Source of the DNA: Semisulcospira habei
Taxonomy: Eukaryota > Mollusca > Gastropoda > Semisulcospiridae
Direction of reading: 5' to 3'
DNA: 64,000 nucleotides
NCBI GenBank assembly: GCA_036245525.1
Contig: BTPG01000003.1
Span: 139,152,212-139,216,211 of the forward strand
Shown here in pieces: positions 54,236 through 64,000 of the stretch. Within the stretch, counting starts at the first letter, position 1; each line of letters starts with the position of its first letter. Under the pieces are notes generated by a model. That model saw only the letters and a program-made list of their open reading frames with translations, did no database searches and had not been told where the DNA came from. A program made the position numbers and the translations under genes.

Positions 54236-54451
54236 CAATGTCTCGCTGCGTGTGCATACACGTGTGAATAACAAAACTCGGACATAGCAACACTGTTTCA
54301 GAGGTCACCACAGCACCCTTTCTATGTAGATTACCTCCCGTATAACATTACACAGTACACATACCAAGCGGAGTTACCCAGCGCAAGACATACACCCAGT
54401 TAGATCCGCTGCCCCATCCTGTTAGGCACCTGTGTTCTTGCCTCATGGAAA

Positions 54452-54502
54452 TGCATCGTCAATAATTATAATTATTGTCGATGCATTTCCATGAGGCAGT
54501 GG
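54452..54502. repeat. Perfect AT-centred palindrome
   Basis: TGCCTCATGGAAATGCATCG then TCAATAATTATAATTATTG then the exact complement. A loop-free palindrome. Confidence 0.8.
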
Positions 54503-54539
54503 TAGTGCGTGGGACAACCCTGAAACATCAGGTGCATCA

Positions 54540-54613
54540 TTAGTTCAAGGGTGGTGTCAGAACAGCTTGGCGCCTTTAGGCGCCAAGCTGTTCTGACACC
54601 ACCCTTGAACTAA
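54540..54613. repeat. Perfect 74-bp family-A palindrome
   Basis: Two 36-base arms (TTAGTTCAAGGGTGGTGTCA... and exact reverse complement) around a 2-base loop. No mismatches. The most intact hairpin of its family here. Confidence 0.85.
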
Positions 54614-54978
54614 ACCTGAATGTTGCATTACAGATATTTATCTCTCTATGGCGTTGGCGGTGTGGGACACAACTGATGTATAGGACGTCATCGGTAGGCA
54701 ATTCTCTGAAAACGAGTGAATGCAACGTAATACGTAATAGCCGTCCTGGATTTCGTCATCACAAGGCTATGGCCGGTGTTACGCCGATCACCGTGATATT
54801 GATACGCGGGAGATAGCAACTGGGAAATGATTATTTTAATGGTGTATGCGGTAATCGGACCGCAACGGGACCTGCCGCTCCGCGCAATCGACTACAATTC
54901 AATAACACTTAAATTAGTCCCGCGAGGGGAGAATTAGCGATGTCACTGCGCAGAAATGACAAAGAGCGATACAATGAC

Positions 54979-55048
54979 TGCAAGAAGCATAGACCCTCAT
55001 TAGCCCCCCAAATTTGCGGGGGCTAATGAGGTCTACGCTTCTTGCTGC
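54979..55048. repeat. Family-B hairpin
   Basis: GCAAGAAGCATAGACCCTCA ... ATGAGGTCTACGCTTCTTGC with a CCCCCAAATTTGCGGGGG centre. Confidence 0.75.
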
Positions 55049-55539
55049 TCACATTTATATCCGTGTTCCTATAGAGGTGAATCTGCGAGGGTTTCACTGA
55101 GAAAGTTGTTTCATTCATAATCATTGGCACTAAAACCGCAGAGAGAGGGAATCAAAGTTTTTTTTCCCGAGAGTTTCGTGCCCCGTGACTCGCTCCTGGA
55201 GCACGAAACTCTTCGCAGAAATATCGATATCCTCCCCCTGTGTTTAAACCGCAGAGGTGAGGAAATATGAGTCATGTGCCCTTCATGAGCTCATAGACTG
55301 GAAGCGTTTATATACCTACTGACGTTCGGAAGCTTTGTTACTTCACGCTATCTGGAGACATAGCTCGGTTCCCTATTCCTGTTTTGAAGCACATTCACTC
55401 CTATATATTACATAACCGTATAGAGCCGTACATGGTCCAAAATCAAATATCAGAAAGCTTTGTGGAGAATGTATTTGAGTGAGAATCACAGCTGAAGTGC
55501 CTCTACAGTGTCTCAATTTGAGACAAAAAAGGTTAATTT

Positions 55540-55753
55540 TTAACCCATTCAGCCCTGACGCAATACAGCAGGAGATGGTTCGACCATGATAATTCAAGGG
55601 TAGTGCCAGATTAGCTTGGCGCCTGTCGGCGCCAAGCTAATCTGGCACTGTCCTTGAATTATCATGGTCGATCCATCTCCTGCAAAAGGTGCATAGTCGT
55701 TAGATGACGCCTCCAAAATTTGGGAAATACGTGCGTCGGGCTGAATGAGTTAA
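55540..55753. mobile_element. Family-A TTAA-bounded MITE (214 bp)
   Basis: Left end TTAACCCATTCAGCCCTGAC; right end, opposite strand, TTAACTCATTCAGCCCGACG. The near-perfect hairpin lies at about 55,575-55,675. Same length as 6,394-6,607. Confidence 0.85.
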
Positions 55754-56499
55754 TGAAAAAGAAAAAGGACAATAACCCACTGACGAACCAGCAATCGAAA
55801 GGTAGGGGACAAAAAATCTGCAAGAATCCTTTCTAAAATAAGCACACCATTTTGGAGATGTAGACAGGAGAGAACAAAAAAGTCCAGACTAAGAATAAGA
55901 ATTGATACAACCTCTGCAAGAAATTAAACAGGCGTAACTTTACATTACACCGCCACCCCACTTGTGCATGTAGCCACTGATACTGTAAGCAAAGGGGTTC
56001 GGAGTTCATGAGAATCTATGGTTTTTACAGATGGAAAAGAGCGGACTGGTGTTAGCACTCGATAAGTCAGAGCTCAGACGAAGCGATAAAATCATGAAAA
56101 GGATTTCTAAGAAGATCAATTATTCAAATCACATTTTCAGCGAAAGAGTGAAAAATCAGATTCGTTTTCGTTTTCGTAAATATTAACAGACATGTATATG
56201 AACACTGAGAAAATATGATTATTTGCTCAGTGTAGCTGACTCGGGTTGTTTACTTAACAAACAAAATTAATACGCAAACGAGAAAAACAAACATTTAGTG
56301 CGAGTAGGTACACAGCGCAAATAATTTCCTCATTTTACCTAACACTTGCTTTCTTGTTCGTGTGTTTGTTTCTTTGTGTGTGTGTTCGTATTTTTATGTA
56401 CGTGCGTCTATTAGCCTGTTTGTTCTTTGTTTACCTCTGTGTTTGCGTGTTGGTTCCTAAAAGACTACATGCAGAAGTGCGTAGCATATTTTCAAGGTA
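55754..56499. other. Gene-free stretch
   Basis: AT-rich; no recognised feature. Confidence 0.45.
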
Positions 56500-56743
56500 T
56501 TAACCTGTTCACTGCCGAGAAAATTGAACATGATCCGATTGCAAGAGACATAGATCCGTGAGTATCCAGTGCAAGAGGCATAGATCCTCATGAGCCCCCG
56601 CAGCTGCGGGGGCTCATGAGGATCTATGCCTCTTCCTGACGTCACTTTGTATCCATGCTTCTCGCACGACTGTGGCTCTTTGTCCTTGAATTAACAAAGA
56701 TTTTAGATCTACGGCCTGCGTCCACTGGCAGTGAAGAGGTTAA
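56500..56743. mobile_element. Family-B TTAA-bounded MITE (244 bp)
   Basis: Left end TTAACCTGTTCACTGCCGAG; right end, opposite strand, TTAACCTCTTCACTGCCAGT. The hairpin at about 56,568-56,635 is perfect over AAGAGGCATAGATCCTCATG with a CCCCCGCAGCTGCGGGGG centre. Confidence 0.85.
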
Positions 56744-56890
56744 GATCCACGAAACGCGTCATCAACCCCATGCAAGCCCCATGCAAGCCAGACAAACAGT
56801 GAACTAAGAAACAGATCCATTAATCTGCACCAACACAACAGCTCGAGAGAGAAATAGCTAAGACAGCAAAATACAAGAAAGAAAAAAAAA

Positions 56891-56902
56891 GTGTGTGTGA
56901 GT

Positions 56903-56948
<46 letters not shown>

Positions 56949-56956
56949 GTGTGATG

Positions 56957-57004
<48 letters not shown>

Positions 57005-57020
57005 TGGGGGAGGGGGGGGG
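56891..57020. repeat. (GT)n microsatellite and G-run
   Basis: GT repeats with short interruptions, then a G-rich run; AAGA-rich repeats follow to about 57,100. Confidence 0.9.
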
Positions 57021-57469
57021 TGGGCAGCTAACACATGTACAGAGAACACAAAAAGAAGCAAAGAAAAGACAAGAAGCAAAGAAAAGACAAGAAGCAAAAC
57101 CAGCAAAGACAGAAAGACAAGAAAAAATAAACAAAAGGGAAAAACACAAGACGAATACAAAAAAAGCCCGAATCACAACGCAATCATGTTGTTTCCGACA
57201 AAAAGTAATCGTCTATTGCTAGTTAGATCTCAAGAGATTAAATATCCTATCCCAAATACCAACAGTCTGCGAGCGGCACAGATTTTCATGAGCTCATGCA
57301 GCCCGCACGGTCCACTGCGAATATTTGCCCCTTGATAAGGTGGGCAGAATTCGCGTAGATCTCCTTCTCCGTGTCTTTGACACACACAAAAAAAAAAAAA
57401 AAAAAAAAAAACTGTTGGAGGCTTGTGCGTTTGGATGGATTTGTCTCAAGGACTTGCGTGTTCCTCATA

Positions 57470-57540
57470 TCTGCAAGAGACAAAGATTCTCATGAGCCCC
57501 TGCAGTCGCAGGGGCTCATGAGAATATTTGTATCTCGCCA
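57470..57540. repeat. Family-B hairpin variant
   Basis: GCAAGAGACAAAGATTCTCA ... TGAGAATATTTGTATCTCGC with a GCCCCTGCAGTCGCAGGGGC centre. Confidence 0.7.
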
Positions 57541-58105
57541 TAATAACTCATATTTACCTTTATTTATCTCTATGCCCCTAACCACAGGCAATCTTCGATG
57601 AATGCGCATTTGAATGACTTGATTTGTCTCTCGCGTCTGCCCGTTCAAGCTGTCTTCCCGAGGCATAGATGTTCATGGCCCTCTGCAGCGCCTAATATTT
57701 GTTAACATCTACATCTAAATCAGAGAGATTCATCACTCGAACCATTTCGTTTAAGTCTGTATTTCTGGCACCTCGCAAATCACCGGGGGCTGTGCCTATA
57801 ACCGAGGCCAAAGGATCGGTCCTTCAAGTGACAGTTGAGGGATGACGGGTTAAAGATGGCGCCCAAATAGGCGCATGCGCATTTATCAAGAGCAGAAAAT
57901 GAGGGTGGGATGTCGGATTCGGCCCGGGCTGGCCCACCGACCCCGGCAATCGATTGTTAATCTTACAACTGAGAATCCATTGCTAGGACTGATTGCGAAG
58001 TGAGGCTCTGTATTCAAAGTCACAGGCTTCAGAACCCGTGATTGACTGAACAGTCAGAATCTGTTTGAACAACCACAATTTTGGGCCCACGAAAAAGGGT
58101 CCTAA

Positions 58106-58296
58106 CTCCTTCACTGCCGGGAAAATTTGAACACAATACATCTTCAAGAGACACAGGCAGTTGCGGGGGCTCATGAGAATCTATGCCGCTTGCTGACACC
58201 ACATTTGAGTCCACGTTCCTTGGGCGTCTGGGGAACTTCGGCCTTAATTTAACACATATTTCAGAAACACAATCTGCGTCTACTGGTGGTTCAGGG
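58106..58296. mobile_element. Family-B MITE, partly deleted, abutting a family-A MITE
   Basis: Left end CTAACTCCTTCACTGCCGGG; half of the B hairpin at about 58,143-58,195. Its right edge meets the next element at a TTGA (former TTAA) at 58,297. Confidence 0.6.
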
Positions 58297-58512
58297 TTGA
58301 ACCCTTTTAGCCCCAAGGTCCCATTTCTCAAAGTTTGGAGGTGTTGCCTAACGATTATGTACCAGTTGCAGTTAGATGGATTGATCATGATAATTCAAGG
58401 GTAGTGTCAGATGAGCTTGGCGCCTTGGGGCGCCAAGCTCAACTGACACTACCCTTGAATTATCATGATCATTTCATCTCCTGCTACAGGGTCCCGGGGC
58501 CAAAAGGGTTAA
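58297..58512. mobile_element. Family-A MITE (216 bp)
   Basis: Left end TTGAACCCTTTTAGCCCCAA; right end, opposite strand, TTAACCCTTTTGGCCCCGGG. The internal hairpin at about 58,385-58,470 is near perfect. Confidence 0.8.
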
Positions 58513-58949
58513 TGAAGGGCAAGAAGTGTCACCTGTCATTAAAGACCATCAGGCACAAACGCGCGGTATTGGCGGCAAAAAGAGATTTGTTCAGACCTAT
58601 TAGCCATATATAGCCTGTCGCAGATCGCTTTAAAGTACCATTACGCATAAATCTAAAGACACATTTAATCACCATTTGTGTTTGTTATGCCTTGTCGACA
58701 CACCTACCGAACTTTAACAGCAGTTTTGGGCACGCAGCAAAAGCACGCGCGTAATCGCGCTTATTTATTTCGCCCTGCCTTTAGCGTGTCAATCTATTTT
58801 TAGCTGTTTCTCGTACTGTAACGGAATGGAGTCATTGTCAGGTTACTTAATATAAAGACGACGTGTGCTGAACTGGATTGTCCTGTGTCTAAATAAACCA
58901 TAGCTAGACCTGTGTGTAGCGTTTCGTAACCATCTGTTACAGAAGTGTA
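58513..58949. other. Gene-free stretch
   Basis: No recognised gene; possible retroelement tail near 58,880-58,920 (AATAAACCATAGC). Confidence 0.4.
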
Positions 58950-59290
58950 TCTTTAACAGTTGGTTGCTTAGTTCGGGGTTTAACGTCCACAGCACCGAGG
59001 TGATCATGGACGGCCCTAACGGGCGGGTTATGGGGGACAGGGAAATCTATTGCCTATGGAGTACGACCTGAACACTGATCAACTCAAGCGCACTCCAACT
59101 GTGCCACTTTGATTTACCAGGACCTTTCAACGGACATGCTGTTGAACAAGCCCGTCATTTCCCCCCCTGGATTGCGAGTCCAGCTACCGGGGCCGGGACG
59201 GGGATTCGAACCCACGACCCGGCGATTCCCTTCGCTCTCCTGCTCCGACACTTAACCGCCTGAGCTATTTCAGACTCTTCTTTTACAGTT
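58950..59290 (-). mobile_element. Complete tRNA-headed SINE, reverse strand
   Basis: Near-identical 12-bp duplications TCTTTAACAGTT (58,950-58,961) and TCTTTTACAGTT (59,279-59,290). On the reverse strand the head has ATAGCTCAGGCGGTTAAG and B box GGTTCGAATCC, the body matches 31,809-32,018, and the tail ends GGACGTTAAACCCCGAACTA plus CAACC. Confidence 0.88.
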
Positions 59291-59308
59291 ACGGCGGTAG
59301 TGGGCCTT

Positions 59309-59533
59309 TAAACCCTTTGCTGCAAGGGGGAAACTGAACCCAATTCAACTGCAGTTGCGGGGGGTTCATGAGGATCTATGCCTCTTGTTCACACCACTTT
59401 GTATCCACGCTCTTTGGACGTCAAGGGATCTGCGGCATTGAATTATTAAAGATTTCAAGAGCACAATCAGCGCCCACAGCCAGCAGACGAGAAAGCAGTT
59501 GTATACAGTTTTTAGCTGCGTTGAAAGAAATTG
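59309..59533. repeat. Degraded family-B MITE
   Basis: AAACCCTTTGCTGCAAGGG-type end, then half hairpin GCGGGGGGTTCATGAGGATC / TATGCCTCTTG at about 59,355-59,390. Confidence 0.55.
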
Positions 59534-59670
59534 TTAACCCATATAGCCCTGGCATTTTACAAGATGTGGATCGGCCATGATAGTTCAAGGGTGTTGTCAG
59601 AATAGCTTGGCGCCTACTACAGGCGCCAAGCTATTCTGACACCACCCTTGAACTATCGTGGTCATTCATG
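59534..59670. mobile_element. Family-A MITE, right end unclear
   Basis: Left end TTAACCCATATAGCCCTGGC; near-perfect hairpin at about 59,573-59,668 with CTACTACAGG loop. No matching right terminus was found. Confidence 0.7.
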
Positions 59671-60130
59671 TTTCCAGAATTGTGAACTGGACCATAAAGG
59701 ATATCTTAAAACAAGATGGGAGAAACCATAACCCACAAAGTCCCTTCTATATGAGAGCTGTCCTTGCTGTCAATAGTCTCTACCTTTTGTCTTTGACCTG
59801 ATTCTGATGTTGAATTATCTCCTATTGAAAAAATGCGTCAGTGAGTTCTATAAGGGGCGCAGGACATACGCATCATTTGTCATGACGTAAGTTTTAGTTT
59901 TTACGTTATTTTATATTTTACCTCATATGAGTTTCACTTTCGCTTTATAGGCTTGAGAAAATGGTGACAAAACTAGAACTTCAAGGTACAAGTTCAGACT
60001 TGCTATAATTTGTGTAAAAGCAGGTTGATTTTACCTAGCCACATGATATACTAAGTACACGGGTCACCTGCATGCTCTTCTGAAAGCGCGTCGATGTGTG
60101 TGTGCGTATTAGTGCGTGCGTGTGAACGCG

Positions 60131-60203
60131 CTTCAAACATCTCGAGAGACATAGGTCCTCATGTGCCTGGAGGGCGCATGAGGATCTATTCCTTTTAGAG
60201 ATG
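60131..60203. repeat. Family-B hairpin variant
   Basis: TCTCGAGAGACATAGGTCCT ... AGGATCTATTCCTTTTAGAG with a short GC centre. Confidence 0.6.
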
Positions 60204-60209
60204 CGAGCA

Positions 60210-60323
<114 letters not shown>

Positions 60324-60684
60324 GTCATATTTAGAGTATTATGTCAGTGTCTGCGTGGTGACGGAGTTGCCTCTTTTACGTCACCACCACTGTGACTTTC
60401 TCTAAAAGTAAAGTTTTTTAATGTTTTAATTCTTTTCCTAAAAGAATTAATTATTACTAAAGAAGTTGAAAGGATACAAACTAACGAACTCATCGAATGA
60501 CTTTCTCCAAACTACCTATATGCAAAAGTTCAAGTAAATATGACAAAAATTTCGGACTCTAACCTAGGTCGACCGACTTCCTATAAACAGTTGTTTATGT
60601 CTTCAACGAGACCTTCAATTACAATATGCTCGGAGACTCTCTTAGCCAATCCACTTAAGAAAGTATTTCGCCAAGTTTCAAGCT

Positions 60685-60921
60685 TGTGTGTACAGAAATA
60701 TCGGAGATTCTCTTGTTTACATACATACGCACACACATGCACACGCACATACATACGCACATACGGCGCTTCGCGCCAAATGTACGTTCAGCAGCAAGAT
60801 TAGCGTAACTAGACATGACGTAATTTGTATCTTGTTACTTCAATTGTTATATGTTTAGCCTGCCCGCCTTTGACATCATGGACATGCTATTAAATTCACC
60901 CCACCGCGACCCGTCGTAAAA
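60685..60921 (+). repeat. Left arm of a 240-280-bp inverted repeat pair
   Basis: Matches the reverse complement of 63,722-64,000: TTGTGTGTACAGAAATATCG, GGAGATTCTCTTGTTT, GGCGCTTCGCGCCAAATGTA, TTACTTCAATTGTTA, CATGGACATGCTATTAAATT, CCGCGACCCGTC. The (CATA/CACA)n segment differs in length. Confidence 0.9.
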
Positions 60922-61002
60922 TGAAAAAAAAATAGAAGGGACTTAGAAATCATCATTTCATCCTCAGGATGTAATGAGTTAAGGAAAGAACTGCCGTATT
61001 TA

Positions 61003-61080
61003 ACACATTGGAGGCTTGTCCGACCGGATACGCGGCAAAAATCTGAGTATCCGAATGTAGCAAGTCTAGATCTCGAACGC
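61003..61080. repeat. Degraded family-D palindrome
   Basis: AACACATTGGAGGCTTGTCC, GGATACGCGGC / GAGTATCC, then TCTCGAACG. Confidence 0.55.
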
Positions 61081-61246
61081 AGATAGTGTTCATGTCTATC
61101 ACGGACACCCACAACGACAACAACGTAAAGTTGAGAGCATTGTCAAAGAACAGGAGGGGAAAAATCAGACTCCCAACCATTCACAAGATCATGTTCGTTA
61201 GCGATCATCATTTCCAAGCTGTGCTCTGCCCACATTTTCCCATCTG

Positions 61247-61313
61247 CAACCGGCATAGATCCTCATGCGCCCATGTGGATGCAGGCGCTCATGCGAATCT
61301 ATGCCGATTGCTG
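61247..61313. repeat. Family-B hairpin variant
   Basis: GCAACCGGCATAGATCCTCA ... GCGAATCTATGCCGATTGCT. Confidence 0.65.
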
Positions 61314-61772
61314 GTTGGAATCGGTTCCATTTTACATCTATGCCTTTCAGGCGAAACAATTCAGTGACGTTTAAACATCAGCGTGCCTAACGCCATAACT
61401 GATCACGAGCCGCCTCCACCAATGATTACTAGACAAGATGCGCGCGCACCCTCTCCTTACGGATTATTAGGGACGCATGCGGAAATCACTTCCGGCGCCT
61501 CGAGGAGTGAGCTCGTCAGACGGCACAGAACAAGAAACCCTAAACGAGTTTTCGATCTTCACAACTAAATTAGGAAATGTCACAAAAAGTCATAAATCAA
61601 GTAAGTTTTACCTGCAGTTTTCTAATCAGTGTATTTTTTTTTTTCAAACCTCGTCAACTTCTGTCAAACGTTTTAGTCGTTTCGTCTCGTCAAGTCTAGT
61701 AGTCTTGGTATACAGAGAACGCAGAACTCCTTTAAACTCGGTCTCAGGAACGACACTGGGCGGCATGAAAAA

Positions 61773-61852
61773 TTAACTCTTTCGAGATGTGCCGTCTTCG
61801 GATACCTGGCATAAGCCGTGTATCCGGAGGCGGCACGTTTCGAATGAGTTAA
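61773..61852. mobile_element. Family-D TTAA-bounded element (80 bp)
   Basis: TTAACTCTTTCGAGATGTGC at the left and, on the opposite strand, TTAACTCATTCGAAACGTGC at the right. Inner arms GGATAC..GTATCC. It is the shortest complete TTAA-bounded palindrome here: essentially only TIRs. Confidence 0.8.
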
Positions 61853-62639
61853 GCACATAAATAAATAAATAAATTTAAAAAAAAATAAAATGAAGCAACA
61901 TTTGGGGCTCTAGCACAATCACCAAAACTTGTGTTTTAAACAAAATGGCAAGGTGTATGTGTAAGACGGGAGTCGAGTCTTTAGCCTTTAGGAACGCCTA
62001 TTGTAATCCGTGGTAATCATCATGCTTTCACAGAACAACTTTGCATTAGCTTGGTCTCTGAATAATGCACTTTTTCCTAAGCGTTCCTTGCATTTTTGTC
62101 ATCAGTATATGTCGCTTGATATCCAGGGGCTAGATTTGTATGCGTGTCTTATATACCGCGCGCTTCACTAAGCAAGGTGCTCCTTACAGGAGTACCTTGC
62201 TTAGAGGCGTGCGCAGGAATCTAATCTCACTCATGCAACTGACTCCAGCACTTCTAAGCACCGCGAATCTAATTCCTAAATAAAATATTCCAGACAGAAA
62301 ACCGCGGACGATAGAGAGACTCAACTGCTACAGGTTTCCTTTTCCTGTGAAGAGGGTTCCGAGTGGCGGGCCCTGCCTGTACCGGAAATGGAAGGAAAGT
62401 CGGGATACGTGGTTTGAAGTATGTCTCAGAGGATAAGAATCCGGTTACACTCTGAAAGCTGACAATTAACCGGCAAAACGAACAGGGGAATAGCATTAGT
62501 ATTAGTAAGAGAAGTCATTTTCCCCCCTAAAATTTTGCAAAGAAAGGCTGACAGGCTGAAAGTTTTCATGGAAGCGGGGAACTTTAAACTGGAGATGGCC
62601 CGCTCGTCCTGAAAATCAATATTGTCGTTCTAAATAGGA
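61853..62639. other. Gene-free stretch with one palindrome
   Basis: A 45-bp palindrome at about 62,163-62,207 (CACTAAGCAAGGTGCTCCTT / AGGAGTACCTTGCTTAG). Otherwise no recognised feature. Confidence 0.5.
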
Positions 62640-62945
62640 TAGCATCAGGCAGACATTCTCATGATCCCCCGCACCCTGTGCTGGCTCGTGAGGATCTCAG
62701 CCTCTTTGCTACCAAACGCATCCCAGTATTGATTATGAGGATGAGAGGACATCGTGGCTTAAACTTTTTTTACTGGAAGATAGTGGTGGCACAAAGACAA
62801 ACGGGCAAACAGATAAAACAAACTAATGGCGAAAAAAAAATCTTTACTGTTGAGAAAAATCTGAACACAATCCAACTGCAAGTGACATAGATCCTCATGA
62901 GCCCCCGCAGTTCCGGGAGCTCATGAGGATCTATGCCTCTTGCTA
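62640..62945. repeat. Two family-B hairpins
   Basis: A degraded copy at about 62,650-62,705 and a good copy at 62,878-62,943 (GCAAGTGACATAGATCCTCA ... TGAGGATCTATGCCTCTTGC). Confidence 0.65.
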
Positions 62946-63067
62946 TCACTACATTGCATCCATTCTGCTTGAAAGGTTGGGGGAATTTCGTGTTGATTTC
63001 ATAAGGGGTAAAGTTTCACGAACAAAACTTACGAAGAAACGAAAGCAGGAACGTACAAACAAACTTC

Positions 63068-63180
63068 CCAGTGCGCCAAGGCCTTCGGGCCAACGTCGGC
63101 CGCCGTTGGCCCGCTCACAGCCGTGCGCGGGTGAACGGCCACCGAAGTCGGCCCGATGGCTTTTTACGTATTGGGTTAGG
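63068..63180. repeat. Family-F GC-rich palindrome
   Basis: GTGCGCCAAGGCCTTCGGGC ... GTCGGCCCGATGGCTTTTTA with CACAGCCGTG core. Confidence 0.7.
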
Positions 63181-63721
63181 AACGCAGCGAGCAAGCAACG
63201 AACAACAAAACAGAATCGGAACTACTTTTTCACTTAATCCAACGAAAAATGTTACTGTCAAGCGTGTAAAATGCAAAAAAACCAACAACATTGATACTTG
63301 TCCTTTCTAAGGGGGTGTTTCCTGAACAGAGAAATAAAGAAGGAGTGTTTCCATATGCACGATGCGACAGTGGCGCGACTGCGGTGCGGCAGGCTACAAC
63401 GGCGTGATAAAATGTTATCGCCCCATGGAGCGATTCACAGGTGATTCAGCCGTGATTTCGTGATAAGTAAGTAGCGGTATTTTCAGTATGCGACAGTAAA
63501 TCCCAACAATTCTAAACAACGTATGCGGTGTCGCGATGCTGCATGTGGCGCCGCTATAATATGGAAACACACAAAACGTTTTTCGGTTTCCTGCTCAGCT
63601 ACTGTTTTGCCGTGTCACCTCCCGCGCCGCGTAGCTATATGGAAACACAGCTTAAGTGTGTTTTTCTTTGTTGAGTATTTCTCCACGTTCTTTTTAAGTC
63701 CCTTCTATTTATAGAAGCGAC

Positions 63722-64000
63722 TTTTTAGGACGGGTCGCGGTGGGGCGAATTTAATAGCATGTCCATGATGTTAAAGGCGGGCAGACTAAACCTCTAACAA
63801 TTGAAGTAACAAGATAAAAATTACGTCACGCTAACCTCGCTGCTGAGCGTACATTTGGCACGAAGCGCCGTATGTGCGTATGTATGTATGTATGTATGTA
63901 TGTATGTATGCATGTATATATGTATGTATGTATGTGCGTATGTATGTATGTGTGCGTATGTATGCAAACAAGAGAATCGCCGATATTTCTATACACACAA
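63722..64000 (-). repeat. Right arm of the inverted repeat pair, running off the window
   Basis: Reverse complement of 60,685-60,921, with an expanded (GTAT)n tract at about 63,878-63,965. It may continue beyond the window edge. Confidence 0.9.

Overview
This window looks like repeat-rich intergenic DNA from a marine invertebrate, most likely a mollusc and perhaps a gastropod. That placement is an inference. It rests on very long (GA)n, (CA)n, (GT)n and (ATT)n microsatellites, tRNA-headed SINEs, CR1/L2-like LINE remnants, and no recognisable host housekeeping gene, rRNA or canonical tRNA. Almost everything readable is a mobile element or its relic.

The centrepiece is an 18.5 kb Polinton/Maverick element at about 34,466-52,958, bounded by ~145 bp terminal inverted repeats. 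Five rightward genes (37,153-39,754) encode three small membrane-type proteins, a further conserved small protein and a DDE integrase. A leftward block (49,967-39,710) encodes protein-primed family B DNA polymerase, a 114-aa protein, a packaging-type ATPase and a capsid-type protein that survives as two separated halves. A rightward block (49,992-52,461) encodes a probable minor capsid protein and two or three further proteins. Together these would replicate (PolB), integrate (integrase) and package (ATPase, capsid) the element. No maturation protease was found. Defects are a +1 frame break in the ATPase tail and a 3.7 kb non-coding block splitting the capsid region; that block contains a decayed inverted copy of the adjoining capsid segment.

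1-13,450: no confident host gene; palindromic repeats, microsatellites and one reverse-strand LINE remnant. 13,528-15,163: a broken gene whose intact paralogue lies at 33,307-34,221; together they define a protein family I do not recognise. 15,508-18,057: a reverse-strand LINE hit twice by the same SINE, each with a clean target-site duplication. 20,688-27,604: a SINE carrying a nested 1.1 kb TTAA transposon, a second near-identical SINE, and a frameshifted LINE with endonuclease, RT and zinc finger. 30,746-32,018: LINE 3' end plus SINE. 53,000-64,000: dense hairpin repeats.

The second notable theme is a large set of short (80-245 bp) dispersed palindromic elements in at least six sequence families. 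Many are bounded by TTAA and share a terminal inverted sequence resembling TTAACYCNTTC. They look like piggyBac-type MITEs with long internal hairpins, sometimes chained through a shared TTAA.
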